A stretch of DNA of 21,499 nt from a virus. The stretch spans positions 1 to 21,499 of IMG/VR virus record IMGVR_UViG_3300009537_000208. The stretch is one strand, 5' to 3'. Below the pieces are notes generated by a model. The model was given only the letters and a program-made list of their open reading frames with translations. It searched no databases and had not been told where the DNA came from. This document shows positions 1 through 7,842 of this stretch, piece after piece (position 1 is the first letter of the stretch; each line of letters opens with the position of its first letter). The translations under genes and the position numbers were made by a program.

Positions 1-975
1 CTGGAACGGGGCGACGTAATACTTGCGCTCCCCAACCCAGCGCTGCGCCTTCAGGTCGTATACGAAGGTGCGCGCCTCCGTCGGGAACCGGAAGACCAGT
101 AGCGAGTGCTGCCCAACTTCCTCCCGATACCCGAACGCATCCGAAATCGTAGCGAGGCCGCGAAGGTCCTTGTCGATGGCCTGAGAAATCGGCTCTACAC
201 TGCGCCCGTCGCTGATGACGATGCGCCGCTTGTCGTCCAGGAACGCGAAGTTCGCATCAAGACGAATCGCGCTGTAGGGCGCGGCCAGGCCGGTATTGAT
301 GCTATTTACGAGGTCGAAGGGCAGGGTGGGGTCATCGCCGACCTGGTAGACCTGTAACGTCGAGTCGCCAAAAACGAAAAGCTCGTTGATGTTCTCGTAG
401 ACGCCCACGACCGCGTCCGGCCGCGCGTCCGCTGTAGTGAAGTTAGCCGCGCCCCAGGTGTTGAATGAGCCCTCTCCGATGTCCGACCACTTGAACACCT
501 GCGAGCTATCCACGTCGTTGGCGATGAGCCGCTGCCCGAGAATGGCAATGTGAGTTGCACGGGGCGATGCGCTGAGCTGGCCAGCGGTCGAGTCAGCATT
601 GCGCCAGCGCATGATGTGGTGCCCGGCCGCCATGTAGACGTAGTCCTGCCCGGACGCAAACGTGGGGCGCTTGCCGCCCTGAACCTGCGTCGTTACCGTG
701 GCCGTGGACGCCACGATGGCAAGTTCCGGCTGCTGGTCGCGGACGGCGTAGACCTTGTCATCGGCGCAGACGGCCACGGTATAATTCGACCACTTGGCCA
801 GGCCGCGCACCTTGGACGCGGGCATGTTCGTAACCGAGTAGGCCACCAGGCCGGGACGTGGGCGATTGACGCCCGCCTCGTCAACCTGCCAGTTGACGAC
901 GGACGACGTCGCCGCGCCGAGGTCGTCGACCCCGGAGACCTGCGCGGACGATATGTCGATCTTGGCGAGCGGCAT
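1..975 (-). CDS. P22 gp10-like DNA stabilisation / tail protein, 3' end off the window
   Basis: The frame is open from an ATG at 975 to the window edge, giving 325 residues without a stop, so the C-terminus is missing. It starts MPLAKIDISSAQVSG, has repeated beta-strand-like segments, and carries motifs such as LFVFGDSTLQVYQVGDD (about 210-226) and FAFLDDKRRIVISDGRS. These resemble the packaged-DNA stabilisation family of P22 gp10, which plugs the podovirus tail after packaging. The start lies two bases after the tailspike stop, in a G-rich context (GGGGAGCGGGG) that can serve as ribosome binding site. Being last visible in a gp4-tailspike-gp10 cluster supports the call. The family assignment is from remembered motif patterns; another podovirus tail-hub family is possible. 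Confidence 0.7.
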   Translation of the reverse strand, partial: MPLAKIDISSAQVSGVDDLGAATSSVVNWQVDEAGVNRPRPGLVAYSVTNMPASKVRGLAKWSNYTVAVCADDKVYAVRDQQPELAIVASTATVTTQVQGGKRPTFASGQDYVYMAAGHHIMRWRNADSTAGQLSASPRATHIAILGQRLIANDVDSSQVFKWSDIGEGSFNTWGAANFTTADARPDAVVGVYENINELFVFGDSTLQVYQVGDDPTLPFDLVNSINTGLAAPYSAIRLDANFAFLDDKRRIVISDGRSVEPISQAIDKDLRGLATISDAFGYREEVGQHSLLVFRFPTEARTFVYDLKAQRWVGERKYYVAPFQ

Positions 976-977
976 GT

Positions 978-2792
978 TTACGGCCCCGCTCCCCCCGTGG
1001 GGGTAGTGAGTACCATCCTGAAATCGGTGCCGTCCCAGCGGAAATACATGGTGCGCATCGCACCGCTCGTAATTCCGGTAGCGTTGAGCGCCGTCGACCC
1101 GGTGGGAGGCTTATATTGAGAGCCCCATGAAAAGGCGAGGCTTCCAGCTCCACTCTTGTAGATAACCAAAACAAGTATGTCGCCCACCGCGAGTGTGCCG
1201 GTGGCGTGGTTTGCGATTGTCGCGGTTATGCTTCCGCCGTTCGAGCTGTCGAATATTTGAATATTCCGATTGTTGCTTATGTCTGGCGTAAACGTTGGCG
1301 TCGCCGATGAGTCCGTTGTGGACGTGACGCGCATTCGGAACGGCAGTGACATGACGCTGGCCGCGTTATATGTCAAGGTTGCGCTAAACGCGTTCCCGTG
1401 CTCCTGGAAAAGCGTTGCAGACGTACTGACGCTAAGGTCCGTAGTGTTCGTGCCAACCGAGCACCCTATGACTCGGCAGTTGGCGAACGCGCCTACGGAA
1501 ATCCCAGTTGTCGCCCCCGTGACGTAACTGTTAACGAGGGCACATGTCGCCGCGCCAAGAGACGCGCCCGTTGTCCCTGCGCTAACCTCACAGTCGGAAG
1601 CGACCGAGTTTGCGCCGGTCAACGAAATGCCCGTAGTCGCGCCTGTCACGTAACAGGTCTCTGCGCGGCTCCTGGTACCGCTCATGGAAATGCCGGTTGT
1701 CGCCGACGAAACGTGAACGCCGCGCGCCTGCGCCCCGCTGCTGGACGACAAGACGCCGTTCGCGAAGTTACTCACATAGGAGTCGCGCGCCCTCGCATCC
1801 GTCCCAAGCGTGATCCCGTCGCCGTTGTCGGTGCCGCTGATGACCTCACAGTCAGTCACCCGTCCGCGCGTCCCGACCGTAATGCCCTTCGCCGCCGCGT
1901 TGTCGTCCGTCGACTCGATGACACAATCCTCGACTATGCACCCAAGCGCCGCGCTCATGTCGATGCCGGTTCGGTGCAGAGCCGTAGCCACGCGCGCGAC
2001 CACCACCCGGTCGCCGTTCGTCGACTCGATGGCCTTGCCGGTGCTCGTGGTGTTCGCGGTAACGCTGAAGTCTTCCAGGATGAGTTTCGCGTCGCCGGCC
2101 GACCCCAGCGTCACCGTGATGGCGTTCGTAGTCGTCCCGTAGTTCTTGATGACCGAGACGCCTCTCCCCGCGCCCTTTATGCGCACGCCGGCCGTGTCGA
2201 TGACCAGCGCCGCCGAGATGCGAAACGTCCCCTTCGGCAAGTACACGTCCCCGCCGCCACGGGCCTCGACCCGGTCAATGGCCGCCTGAATTTCGGCCGT
2301 GTCATCGTTCACGTCATCGCCAAGGGCGGCGAAGTCCTTGGCCGAAACCGCAAGTTCTCCGACCCAGTCCGAGTAATTACGCGCCGTCGCTGAGGACGAT
2401 TCCTTGTACTTGTAATCGGCGCCGAGCGACGCAGTAGTTGTCGTAAAGAAGCTCTCTAGCGTCGTCTCGGTTCCGCCGTTGAGGTTGGTGTGGGTGACGT
2501 AGACCGAGTCGTGCCGCTGAAGATTGACGATGGCGTCGTAGTAGATGGTCGTCTCGGTCGAGTCCTTGACGATCATCCGGACCGGTTCGAGCGTGTAGAC
2601 GGTCCCCTGGCCGGCCGCGTTCAGGGTAAGCGGCTGAGAAAGTTCCGTCGTACAGGCGGCGTCGCTGTATACCGTCTGCTGCGTCAGCGTCCCCGGCAGG
2701 TAGAAGCGCACCTTCCCCGAGGCAACCACTGCCCCCGCGGTGTCGCGCAGGCCCGCCGCCAGGATGTCGATTGGCTTGGAAGTCGTCGCCAT
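978..2792 (-). CDS. Tailspike / tail fibre with pectate-lyase-type beta-helix
   Basis: This 604-residue protein has three visible parts. Residues 1-110 form a virion-binding domain of a type seen in many phage fibres (AAGLRDTAGAVV, FYLPGTLTQQTVYSDAAC, LTLNAAGQGTVY). Residues about 150-480 are a right-handed beta-helix that opens with a pectate-lyase-3-like stretch (DDTAEIQAAIDRVEARGGG, VYLPKGTFRIS) and continues with short coils repeating GATTGIS-like segments. Residues 490-604 form a Ser/Thr/Gly-rich C-terminal domain ending PTGGAGP. The expected role is receptor binding or depolymerisation of host surface glycans at the tail tip. ATG at 2792 lies one base after the upstream TGA, suggesting coupling. 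No catalytic residues can be assigned from sequence alone. Confidence 0.85.
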   Translation of the reverse strand: MATTSKPIDILAAGLRDTAGAVVASGKVRFYLPGTLTQQTVYSDAACTTELSQPLTLNAAGQGTVYTLEPVRMIVKDSTETTIYYDAIVNLQRHDSVYVTHTNLNGGTETTLESFFTTTTASLGADYKYKESSSATARNYSDWVGELAVSAKDFAALGDDVNDDTAEIQAAIDRVEARGGGDVYLPKGTFRISAALVIDTAGVRIKGAGRGVSVIKNYGTTTNAITVTLGSAGDAKLILEDFSVTANTTSTGKAIESTNGDRVVVARVATALHRTGIDMSAALGCIVEDCVIESTDDNAAAKGITVGTRGRVTDCEVISGTDNGDGITLGTDARARDSYVSNFANGVLSSSSGAQARGVHVSSATTGISMSGTRSRAETCYVTGATTGISLTGANSVASDCEVSAGTTGASLGAATCALVNSYVTGATTGISVGAFANCRVIGCSVGTNTTDLSVSTSATLFQEHGNAFSATLTYNAASVMSLPFRMRVTSTTDSSATPTFTPDISNNRNIQIFDSSNGGSITATIANHATGTLAVGDILVLVIYKSGAGSLAFSWGSQYKPPTGSTALNATGITSGAMRTMYFRWDGTDFRMVLTTPTGGAGP

Positions 2793-2793
2793 G

Positions 2794-3627
2794 TCAGGCC
2801 GCCCAAACCACGCGAGCCGATCCGCTGGTGGTCCCCACCTGGATCCAACCGGTCGTGCCCGTAGCTAGTGTCACGTCAGAATCGTTCAGCAGGGACACCT
2901 GAAGCGCTCGAAACACCGTCACTGCCGCCGCCCCGTTGAAGGCATATGGGTTCGCCCAGCCGCTGGACCCGCCGTTAATGGTCAGATTGTTGATCCACAG
3001 GTCCGTGATAGCGTTGGTTACCTTGATGGCGCTCTCGGGCTGGTCACTGGGCGCGGTCGCCGTGCTGATGACCGTAGTGTCCAAGATGCGATCTTGGCCT
3101 GCGCCCGTGATGAATTCGATTTGAGCCCCGTCGTCCAGCGTCCCCGCTTCGAAATAGCAGTCCAGGATATGCGTCCTGATGCTGTTCGTGCGGACCTTGG
3201 CCCCGGTGCTCGCCGTCGTCACCGTCGCCGGGAAGTACAGGTTCTGCAGCACGACGCCGGCCGCTGTGATGTCAAACAGAACGCCGTTCGCCGCAATGTT
3301 CCGGGTGAACTTCGGGCGAGTGCTCCCCGACCCTTCTCCCACGATATACAGCCCCGCCTTGCCCAGCGTCTGCGTGCTGGTGATTGTCTCCGTGTGGTTC
3401 TCCAGCACCACAATGATGTCTGCCGCTGCCGCGTTAGTCACCGCTTGCGCCAGCGTCGCCAAGGGGCGAATCCTCTCCTTGCCCCGAGGTGACGCGGCAT
3501 CTGCCGCCGCTGCTGACGTGGACGACACATACCAGATGTCGCCCGACAGGTAGAGGGGCGAAGACGTGGTGAGGGTCGGCCCGGTCGAGCCGCCAACTCC
3601 AGATGGGTAGATGTTGGGTGACGCCAT
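2794..3627 (-). CDS. Parallel beta-helix virion-associated protein
   Basis: This 277-residue protein begins MASPNIYPSGVGGSTGP and contains a DIWYVSS segment followed by a right-handed beta-helix pattern: short strands alternating with Asn/Gly/Thr turns (GLYIVGEGSGSTRPKF, VLQNLYFPATVT, ILDCYFEAGTLDDG, LWINNLTINGG). It resembles a class of phage head-fibre or appendage proteins, but no precise family is recognised. ATG at 3627 overlaps the TAA of the adaptor gene by one base (TAATG), so translation is probably coupled. Its layout resembles the other beta-helix gene at 4630-5598, and the two may be distant paralogues. A structural or attachment role is inferred from context. Confidence 0.75.
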   Translation of the reverse strand: MASPNIYPSGVGGSTGPTLTTSSPLYLSGDIWYVSSTSAAAADAASPRGKERIRPLATLAQAVTNAAAADIIVVLENHTETITSTQTLGKAGLYIVGEGSGSTRPKFTRNIAANGVLFDITAAGVVLQNLYFPATVTTASTGAKVRTNSIRTHILDCYFEAGTLDDGAQIEFITGAGQDRILDTTVISTATAPSDQPESAIKVTNAITDLWINNLTINGGSSGWANPYAFNGAAAVTVFRALQVSLLNDSDVTLATGTTGWIQVGTTSGSARVVWAA

Positions 3628-4331
3628 TAGTACGCCGCTCCGAATGGGACGAAGATCAAAGGCTGCTTCTCATTGTCATTTCCAATCTGACGCTGCTTCT
3701 CGGCCTCGAACATCGGCCCGTATGTCATCGCCAACTGCGGCTGACCGTAGGCCGGCGCAATCTCGGCCGTGAGCCCGTAGACCAGGGCGAGGATCCAGTT
3801 CGTCGGGAAGTCGGCGTTGAGCGCGCCCGTATCGAGGTCCTTTGCCCGCACCGCCCCGGCATAGGTGATGGTGTCGCCAGTCGTGTTCGGCACGGGCCAC
3901 AACTTCATCGTCAAGAGCACCCGCCCGGCGCCGCTCAAGGTCTTCTCGATGAAATACCGCGCCGGCACACGCCCCGCCGTCGTCCAGTCCGGAAGGCTCA
4001 TGTAGTCGTCACGGCTCATAGGCCGCACGGGAACCCGAGACGTCCCTCCCGACTGCATGAAGTTGACCGGCTCGTCCACGTCAAACACCGTGGCGTCTAA
4101 CGTGTAACTGGCCGTCGCCGCCGTCGTGCTGACCGTCAGAAGACTGACGCGCCAGAGAAACTGACCCTCGGCGTCGATGGCCTTGACGATACGGTTCAGA
4201 GCTCGCGAGGCATGGTCGCGCTCCTTGCCCGTGGCGTCCTCGCCGGGGCCGATGGCGCCAACGTTGGCAAGCGCGTCCGAGATAATCTCGTCGCGCGATT
4301 GACTCCAGGTGTCTGTGGTCCCGACCGCCAT
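3627..4331 (-). CDS. Head-tail adaptor, P22 gp4-like tail accessory factor
   Basis: The 234-residue product opens with a helical segment (SRDEIISDALANVGAIGPGE, then DHASRALNRIVKAIDAEGQF) typical of P22 gp4 / podovirus adaptor proteins. These bind under the portal ring and close the capsid after packaging. The middle is beta-rich (SYTLDATVFDVDEPVNFM) and the C-terminal part is helical (NWILALVYGLTAEIAPAYG). P22 gp4 is about 166 residues, so this version is longer. The ATG directly follows the upstream TAA (TAAATG). A T7 gp11-like tubular protein A is the alternative; both would act at the same place. Position between capsid and tail genes supports the role. Confidence 0.7.
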   Translation of the reverse strand: MAVGTTDTWSQSRDEIISDALANVGAIGPGEDATGKERDHASRALNRIVKAIDAEGQFLWRVSLLTVSTTAATASYTLDATVFDVDEPVNFMQSGGTSRVPVRPMSRDDYMSLPDWTTAGRVPARYFIEKTLSGAGRVLLTMKLWPVPNTTGDTITYAGAVRAKDLDTGALNADFPTNWILALVYGLTAEIAPAYGQPQLAMTYGPMFEAEKQRQIGNDNEKQPLIFVPFGAAY

Positions 4332-4577
4332 TTAGTGCCCCGTCGGCTTGACCCCAACGCCGAAGCGCGGGGCGTGCTCGTCCCTGGCCCTGACCCCGCG
4401 CCCCTGCTTGCGGGCCTCTTCGAGCTGGTTCTCTTCCTCGGTGCAGAAGCGATTGCAGCGAAACAGGCGGTCGGAGCAGTATCGGATCTCCCCCGGGTAC
4501 CGGAAGGCATTGCCGCAGATGGAACAGCCCATGAGGACCGTTCCGTCTTCTGCTCCGAGCCGCCTCGCGTATGCCAC
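4332..4577 (-). CDS. Small Cys-rich putative zinc-binding protein
   Basis: An 81-residue ORF starting at GTG 4577 (VAYARRLGAEDG), chosen because GGAGG lies seven bases upstream and because longer versions of the frame would run into the gene before it. Residues about 17-46 hold five cysteines spaced C-x2-C, then C, C-x3-C (CSICGNAFRYPGE, YCSDRLFRCNRFC), which fits a compact zinc site. The rest is charged (TEEENQLEEARKQGRG). It sits between a beta-helix gene and the gp4-like adaptor and ends directly before the latter's ATG. The function is unknown: a small morphogenesis factor or DNA-binding protein are both possible. Confidence 0.65.
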   Translation of the reverse strand: MAYARRLGAEDGTVLMGCSICGNAFRYPGEIRYCSDRLFRCNRFCTEEENQLEEARKQGRGVRARDEHAPRFGVGVKPTGH

Positions 4578-4629
4578 CTGTGAACCTCCCCGGGCCGTGG
4601 GCCGAGTAGGCCAAGCGGCCCGGCGCTGC

Positions 4630-5598
4630 TTAGTCGCCGTTGATGGCGAGGCCCATGCTCGCCGAGTGATTCGCTTCGTCGGTCGGGACCCCAACCTGCG
4701 CCAGGTTGGCGAAGTCACCGGCCCAATCAGTCGCCCCGTAGAGCATGCAGTCCTTCAGGATGACCGTCCCGCCCGCCGACGCATTGACCGTCATACCGAC
4801 TGTCATGCCAGTAGCGGTCGAGTCAATCGGGTTGAAGAACTCGCATCCCTGGAACCGGATGTAACGGTCCAGGCCGCTCGCCGGGATGTCGACGAAGAGG
4901 GCGCCCGCGTTGTCTGCAAACCCGGTGATACGGCAATTCACGAACGAATTGCGCGTAGCCTGGTTTGCCGTCCGGATCTCGGCACACGCCGCCGAGCGGG
5001 CGATGGTGTCCAGCCCGATAGTGCAGTTGACGAAGAGGTTCTCTTCCGCACCGTCGAGGTAGAGCGACTCCGATGCCGCGTCATCCCCGGCAGTCGCGTG
5101 ACCGATGCCGGCAATATGCACGTTCTCGAAGTAGTTGCGGTCGCCCGTGATCCCAAGGCAGGTCGAGGCCGCATTGTGACCCTGGAACAACTGGATGTTG
5201 TAAAAGGCGTTGTTGTGCCCGGTCACGTTGATGAGCGCCCCAGCGAATGAGGTAGAAGGCGCAATGCGCGCCCTCTGACTTACGTGGACCGGGGAGCAGG
5301 CGCCCACAAGGGTGATCCCGCTCTTGGACCATGTAATCGTCGCCGTGTCCCGCGAAGACGACCCCGTGGTGGCGTCGGTACCGAGGAAGATGATCACGTC
5401 ACCAGCCTCGTCAGTGCAAGCGTTGTACGCCTCCGTCACCGTCTGGTAGGCCGAGTAGGGAGACTTGCCATTCCCCGACCCGAGCCGTGGGTCAACCCAG
5501 AACACCTTGGCATTCCGCGCGGCAGCCCTGGCAAGGGCCATGTCGAGCGCCGGGATCCCGAAACTCGACACACCTTTAGGGTATTTCGTGAGCCCCAT
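4630..5598 (-). CDS. Capsid-proximal parallel beta-helix protein
   Basis: 322 residues. The N-terminus (MGLTKYPKGVSSFGIPALDM) leads to a motif VFWVDPRLGSGNGKSPYSAY found at the start of several phage beta-helix appendage proteins. Regular coils follow: ITLVGACSPVHVS, INVTGHNNAFYNIQLFQG, ITGDRNYFENVHIAG, LFVNCTIGLD, SFVNCRITGF, YIRFQGCEFFNP. It is translated directly downstream of the major capsid gene from ATG 5598, with AGGAG six bases upstream. A head fibre, capsid decoration or appendage is the likeliest role. The assignment rests on repeat pattern and position. The stop is TAA. Confidence 0.75.
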   Translation of the reverse strand: MGLTKYPKGVSSFGIPALDMALARAAARNAKVFWVDPRLGSGNGKSPYSAYQTVTEAYNACTDEAGDVIIFLGTDATTGSSSRDTATITWSKSGITLVGACSPVHVSQRARIAPSTSFAGALINVTGHNNAFYNIQLFQGHNAASTCLGITGDRNYFENVHIAGIGHATAGDDAASESLYLDGAEENLFVNCTIGLDTIARSAACAEIRTANQATRNSFVNCRITGFADNAGALFVDIPASGLDRYIRFQGCEFFNPIDSTATGMTVGMTVNASAGGTVILKDCMLYGATDWAGDFANLAQVGVPTDEANHSASMGLAINGD

Positions 5599-5607
5599 GG
5601 TCGTCTC

Positions 5608-6507
5608 CTAGGTGGCCGCAGAGCCGTAGATGCCGCGGAAATCCACGATGCCGTAACGGCACCGGAAGAACGCGACGTAGACCTTCTGGAGCATCAGGAC
5701 CACCTGGTCGGTGATAAACTGCTCCTTCTCGATCCAGTCGAAAAACAGCCCGCGAGTGTTGTCGGTCTTCGCGAACCACCGGGTGTTCGACCCGAGGTAA
5801 TCGAACTCAGCGACCTTGGTCCCCTTGATGACCGACGGGTCGTTGTTCGCGCTGCCCACCTGCAGGTCGCTCTTCGAGAGCTTCTGAGCGACGTTGCAGA
5901 GAGCCGACGGGACAATCCAGCAGTCCACCTTGTGCGGCATGATGTTCCCATCAGGCCCCAGGATGGTCCGAAGGTTGGTCTTCACGTCCTCGGCCGCCGT
6001 CTCGTCCAGAGCCGCCGGGGTGGCAAGCTCGTTGCCGGTCGTCTGGCCGTCGGGCAACTGATGCACGGTCGAGCACATCTCTAGCGCGTCAGCAGTCGCC
6101 GGAAAGGCAGAGTTGAAGGCCCGATCAAGCAGCAGCGCCGTGAGCAGTTCCGGGGTGACCCGGCTCGCGCGCCCCAGCGACCCGGCGGCCTGGGCGACGC
6201 GACCGTAACGGTTGCGCACGTCCTTGGCCGCCTCGTAGCTGATAGTCACCGCGCCCGCGTAGGTGGCGGTGTTCCAGGTCTTCACAGGACCCTGAAGAAT
6301 CTGCTTGCTCTGAACAGCGGCGTTCTCCGTCTTGAGCGACAGAGAACCGGGCCCGCCGTATTCGACCGCCGACTTGATCGGCTCGTCGTCCGAGGAGATC
6401 TTGAAAATCTTCTCGAACTGCCGTTCTGCCTTGGTTTCGAGGCCATAGAAGGACCGGTTGACCACCGGGTCGATGGCAGCGAAGAAATCGTTGCTTGAAT
6501 GTGCCAT
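5608..6507 (-). CDS. Major capsid protein (HK97-fold type)
   Basis: A 299-residue protein starting MAHSSNDFFAAIDPVVNRSF from ATG 6507, with AAGGAG nine bases upstream. It has the make-up of an HK97-fold major capsid protein of about 300 residues: a long amphipathic N-terminal region (FEKIFKISSDDEPIKSAVEY), a segment with paired VTISYEAAKDVRNR and LLTALLLDRAFNSAF helices, and the common C-terminal signature where a YVAFFRCRYGIVDFRGIYGS stretch closes the A-domain. It lies after scaffold and putative decoration genes and before the tail genes. It resembles GpT-like major head subunits, but the exact family cannot be proven here. Confidence 0.85.
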   Translation of the reverse strand: MAHSSNDFFAAIDPVVNRSFYGLETKAERQFEKIFKISSDDEPIKSAVEYGGPGSLSLKTENAAVQSKQILQGPVKTWNTATYAGAVTISYEAAKDVRNRYGRVAQAAGSLGRASRVTPELLTALLLDRAFNSAFPATADALEMCSTVHQLPDGQTTGNELATPAALDETAAEDVKTNLRTILGPDGNIMPHKVDCWIVPSALCNVAQKLSKSDLQVGSANNDPSVIKGTKVAEFDYLGSNTRWFAKTDNTRGLFFDWIEKEQFITDQVVLMLQKVYVAFFRCRYGIVDFRGIYGSAAT

Positions 6508-6522
6508 TGGTCAGTTCTCCTT

Positions 6523-7131
6523 CTAGGTGCCCAGAGACCCACCGGGCTCAAGGGCCGGGTCGCGCTTGCCAGCGTTGGCCTTGCAGAACACAGCCGCATC
6601 AGCCAGTTCGGGATCCGACTTCGGATCGCCAATGACGAACTCCAGAACCCGCCACGGGTGGGTTGCGGTCGTCCCGCGGCTGGTGGCGTCCAGCTCGTGC
6701 GCCGACAGGCCGGTAGTGGTGCTCCCAGTCCCAAGGACCATCTGATAGTTGATCCCCTGGTCGGTGATCACGATGGCCTCGTCCACCGAAGCCTTGAACT
6801 TGGTGTGGACCATGTCATCCACTCCGTACACATACGAAGCGTCGAACTCATCGTTCAGAGTCCCGGTGTAAAGCGTGGTGGCGGGCAGGTACTTGCGCTC
6901 CAGCCGCTCGCCGGTCGAAGCCTGCCAGTAAGAGGCGCCGCCCCACTGGACGCTGTAGACCTCGCCGTCGGCGGTCGCCGTGACGATGGCGTCGCCGGTC
7001 GACACGTTGTCGAGCGCATCGCCCTTGAAGATTGCAGTAGTGTTGTTGGTCAGGACCCGCATGCGCACGCATTCGACCGTGGTGCCGCCGCGGGAGACCG
7101 GGATGAATCCGGGGATCTGAGTATTAGCCAT
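6523..7131 (-). CDS. Putative head decoration / capsid-associated protein
   Basis: 202 residues starting MANTQIPGFIPVSRGGTTVE at ATG 7131, with AGGAGG eight bases upstream. The protein is beta-rich and Gly/Thr-rich (TTAIFKGDALDNVSTGDAIV, QWGGASYWQASTGERLERKY, LYTGTLNDEFDASYVYGVDD), and ends with KRDPALEPGGSLGT. A compact all-beta protein coded directly upstream of the major capsid gene is the usual place for a decoration or capsid-stabilising protein in many phages. No domain is recognised, so this call is mainly positional. The stop is TAG, followed by the capsid gene 15 bases on. Confidence 0.55.
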   Translation of the reverse strand: MANTQIPGFIPVSRGGTTVECVRMRVLTNNTTAIFKGDALDNVSTGDAIVTATADGEVYSVQWGGASYWQASTGERLERKYLPATTLYTGTLNDEFDASYVYGVDDMVHTKFKASVDEAIVITDQGINYQMVLGTGSTTTGLSAHELDATSRGTTATHPWRVLEFVIGDPKSDPELADAAVFCKANAGKRDPALEPGGSLGT

Positions 7132-7143
7132 TGTCCGCTCCTC

Positions 7144-7683
7144 CTACGAAATACCCGGGATGGGGTGGCCGCTATCCCGCAGCATCTGCATGCGGTCGGC
7201 GTTCTCGTCTCGACTAACGACGGCAGTCATTGATGCCGTCCGATCTCCCGAACGCTCGGGGGAATAAATCTGCTTCTCGATGGCCTCTTGATACGCCTGC
7301 TCGGCCACCTGATACTTCGCGTGCTCCTCGCGCGGGAGCCGACAGAGCACCTGACGTCCACGCCGAATCAGCGTGTCCACCGGCTTCCCCTGGTCCTCGC
7401 GAGTCTCGGCCTGCAACACCTTATCGTTGCTCGACCGCTGCACGACCTCCCAGCCGCCGATTGACACGAACCCGCCAACGGCATGGCCGCGCTCGTGCTC
7501 TTCGAGACACCCGCTCGCCTTCAGCGAATGCGGATGGTTCTCGTCGGTCGTCTTCCACTCGTAGACGAAATTCGGGTCGCGGTTCTGAAGGTGCGTCGCC
7601 CTCGACCCCTTGTAGAGGGGGCTCGACTTCAGATCGTTCCGCGCCGGGACCTTCTTCGGTGCCTCGAGCTGCTGCTGTGCCAT
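7144..7683 (-). CDS. Unknown protein, 179 aa, head module
   Basis: Starts MAQQQLEAPKKVPARNDLKS at ATG 7683; a GTG 14 codons upstream (7725) is an alternative. Neither has a convincing ribosome binding site: an AAGGA lies about 18 bases before the ATG. The protein is soluble and charged. It contains NFVYEWKTTDENHPHSLKAS and a helical tail (LPREEHAKYQVAEQAYQEAI). It is the first gene after the predicted internal promoter at 7799-7828 and precedes the putative decoration and capsid genes. I do not recognise a family. A head-assembly role is inferred only from position. Confidence 0.6.
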   Translation of the reverse strand: MAQQQLEAPKKVPARNDLKSSPLYKGSRATHLQNRDPNFVYEWKTTDENHPHSLKASGCLEEHERGHAVGGFVSIGGWEVVQRSSNDKVLQAETREDQGKPVDTLIRRGRQVLCRLPREEHAKYQVAEQAYQEAIEKQIYSPERSGDRTASMTAVVSRDENADRMQMLRDSGHPIPGIS

Positions 7684-7798
7684 GCGTCCATCGCGCCCAT
7701 CCTTCACGCGACATGCGCCGGGCACGGCAGCATCGCGGGATCAGGTCACGGGACCACGCACTACCGTTGCAGCACGGGATACGTCCCTATTGTTGGAT

Positions 7799-7828
7799 AT
7801 TGTGTCGTTCGCTTTTCGGGGAAGTCAA
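7799..7828 (-). promoter_or_regulatory. Putative internal promoter before the capsid genes
   Basis: On the minus strand, TTGACT (7828-7823) is followed after 18 bases by CACAAT (7804-7799), which match the sigma70 -35 and -10 consensus at 5/6 and 4/6. Transcription would start near 7792, about 110 bases upstream of ATG 7683, giving an untranslated leader. It falls in the only sizeable gap of the structural operon. Such a promoter would let capsid and decoration mRNA exceed that of the packaging genes. It is a consensus match only. Confidence 0.5.
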
Positions 7829-7842
7829 CAACTATTTGTTGA
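7825..7842. repeat. TCAACA-N6-TGTTGA inverted repeat on the -35 element
   Basis: TCAACA (7825-7830) and TGTTGA (7837-7842) form a perfect 6-bp palindrome with loop ACTATT. It overlaps both the stop codon of the scaffold gene and the -35 hexamer of the putative promoter. It could be a repressor or activator site, or a weak hairpin at the end of the scaffold transcript. No T-run follows on the minus strand, so a terminator is less likely. Confidence 0.4.

Noticed and set aside
1398-2393. Plus-strand 331-codon open frame opposite the tailspike gene
   Set aside because: An Arg-rich antisense shadow in GC-rich DNA; the minus-strand frame encodes a clear phage tailspike.
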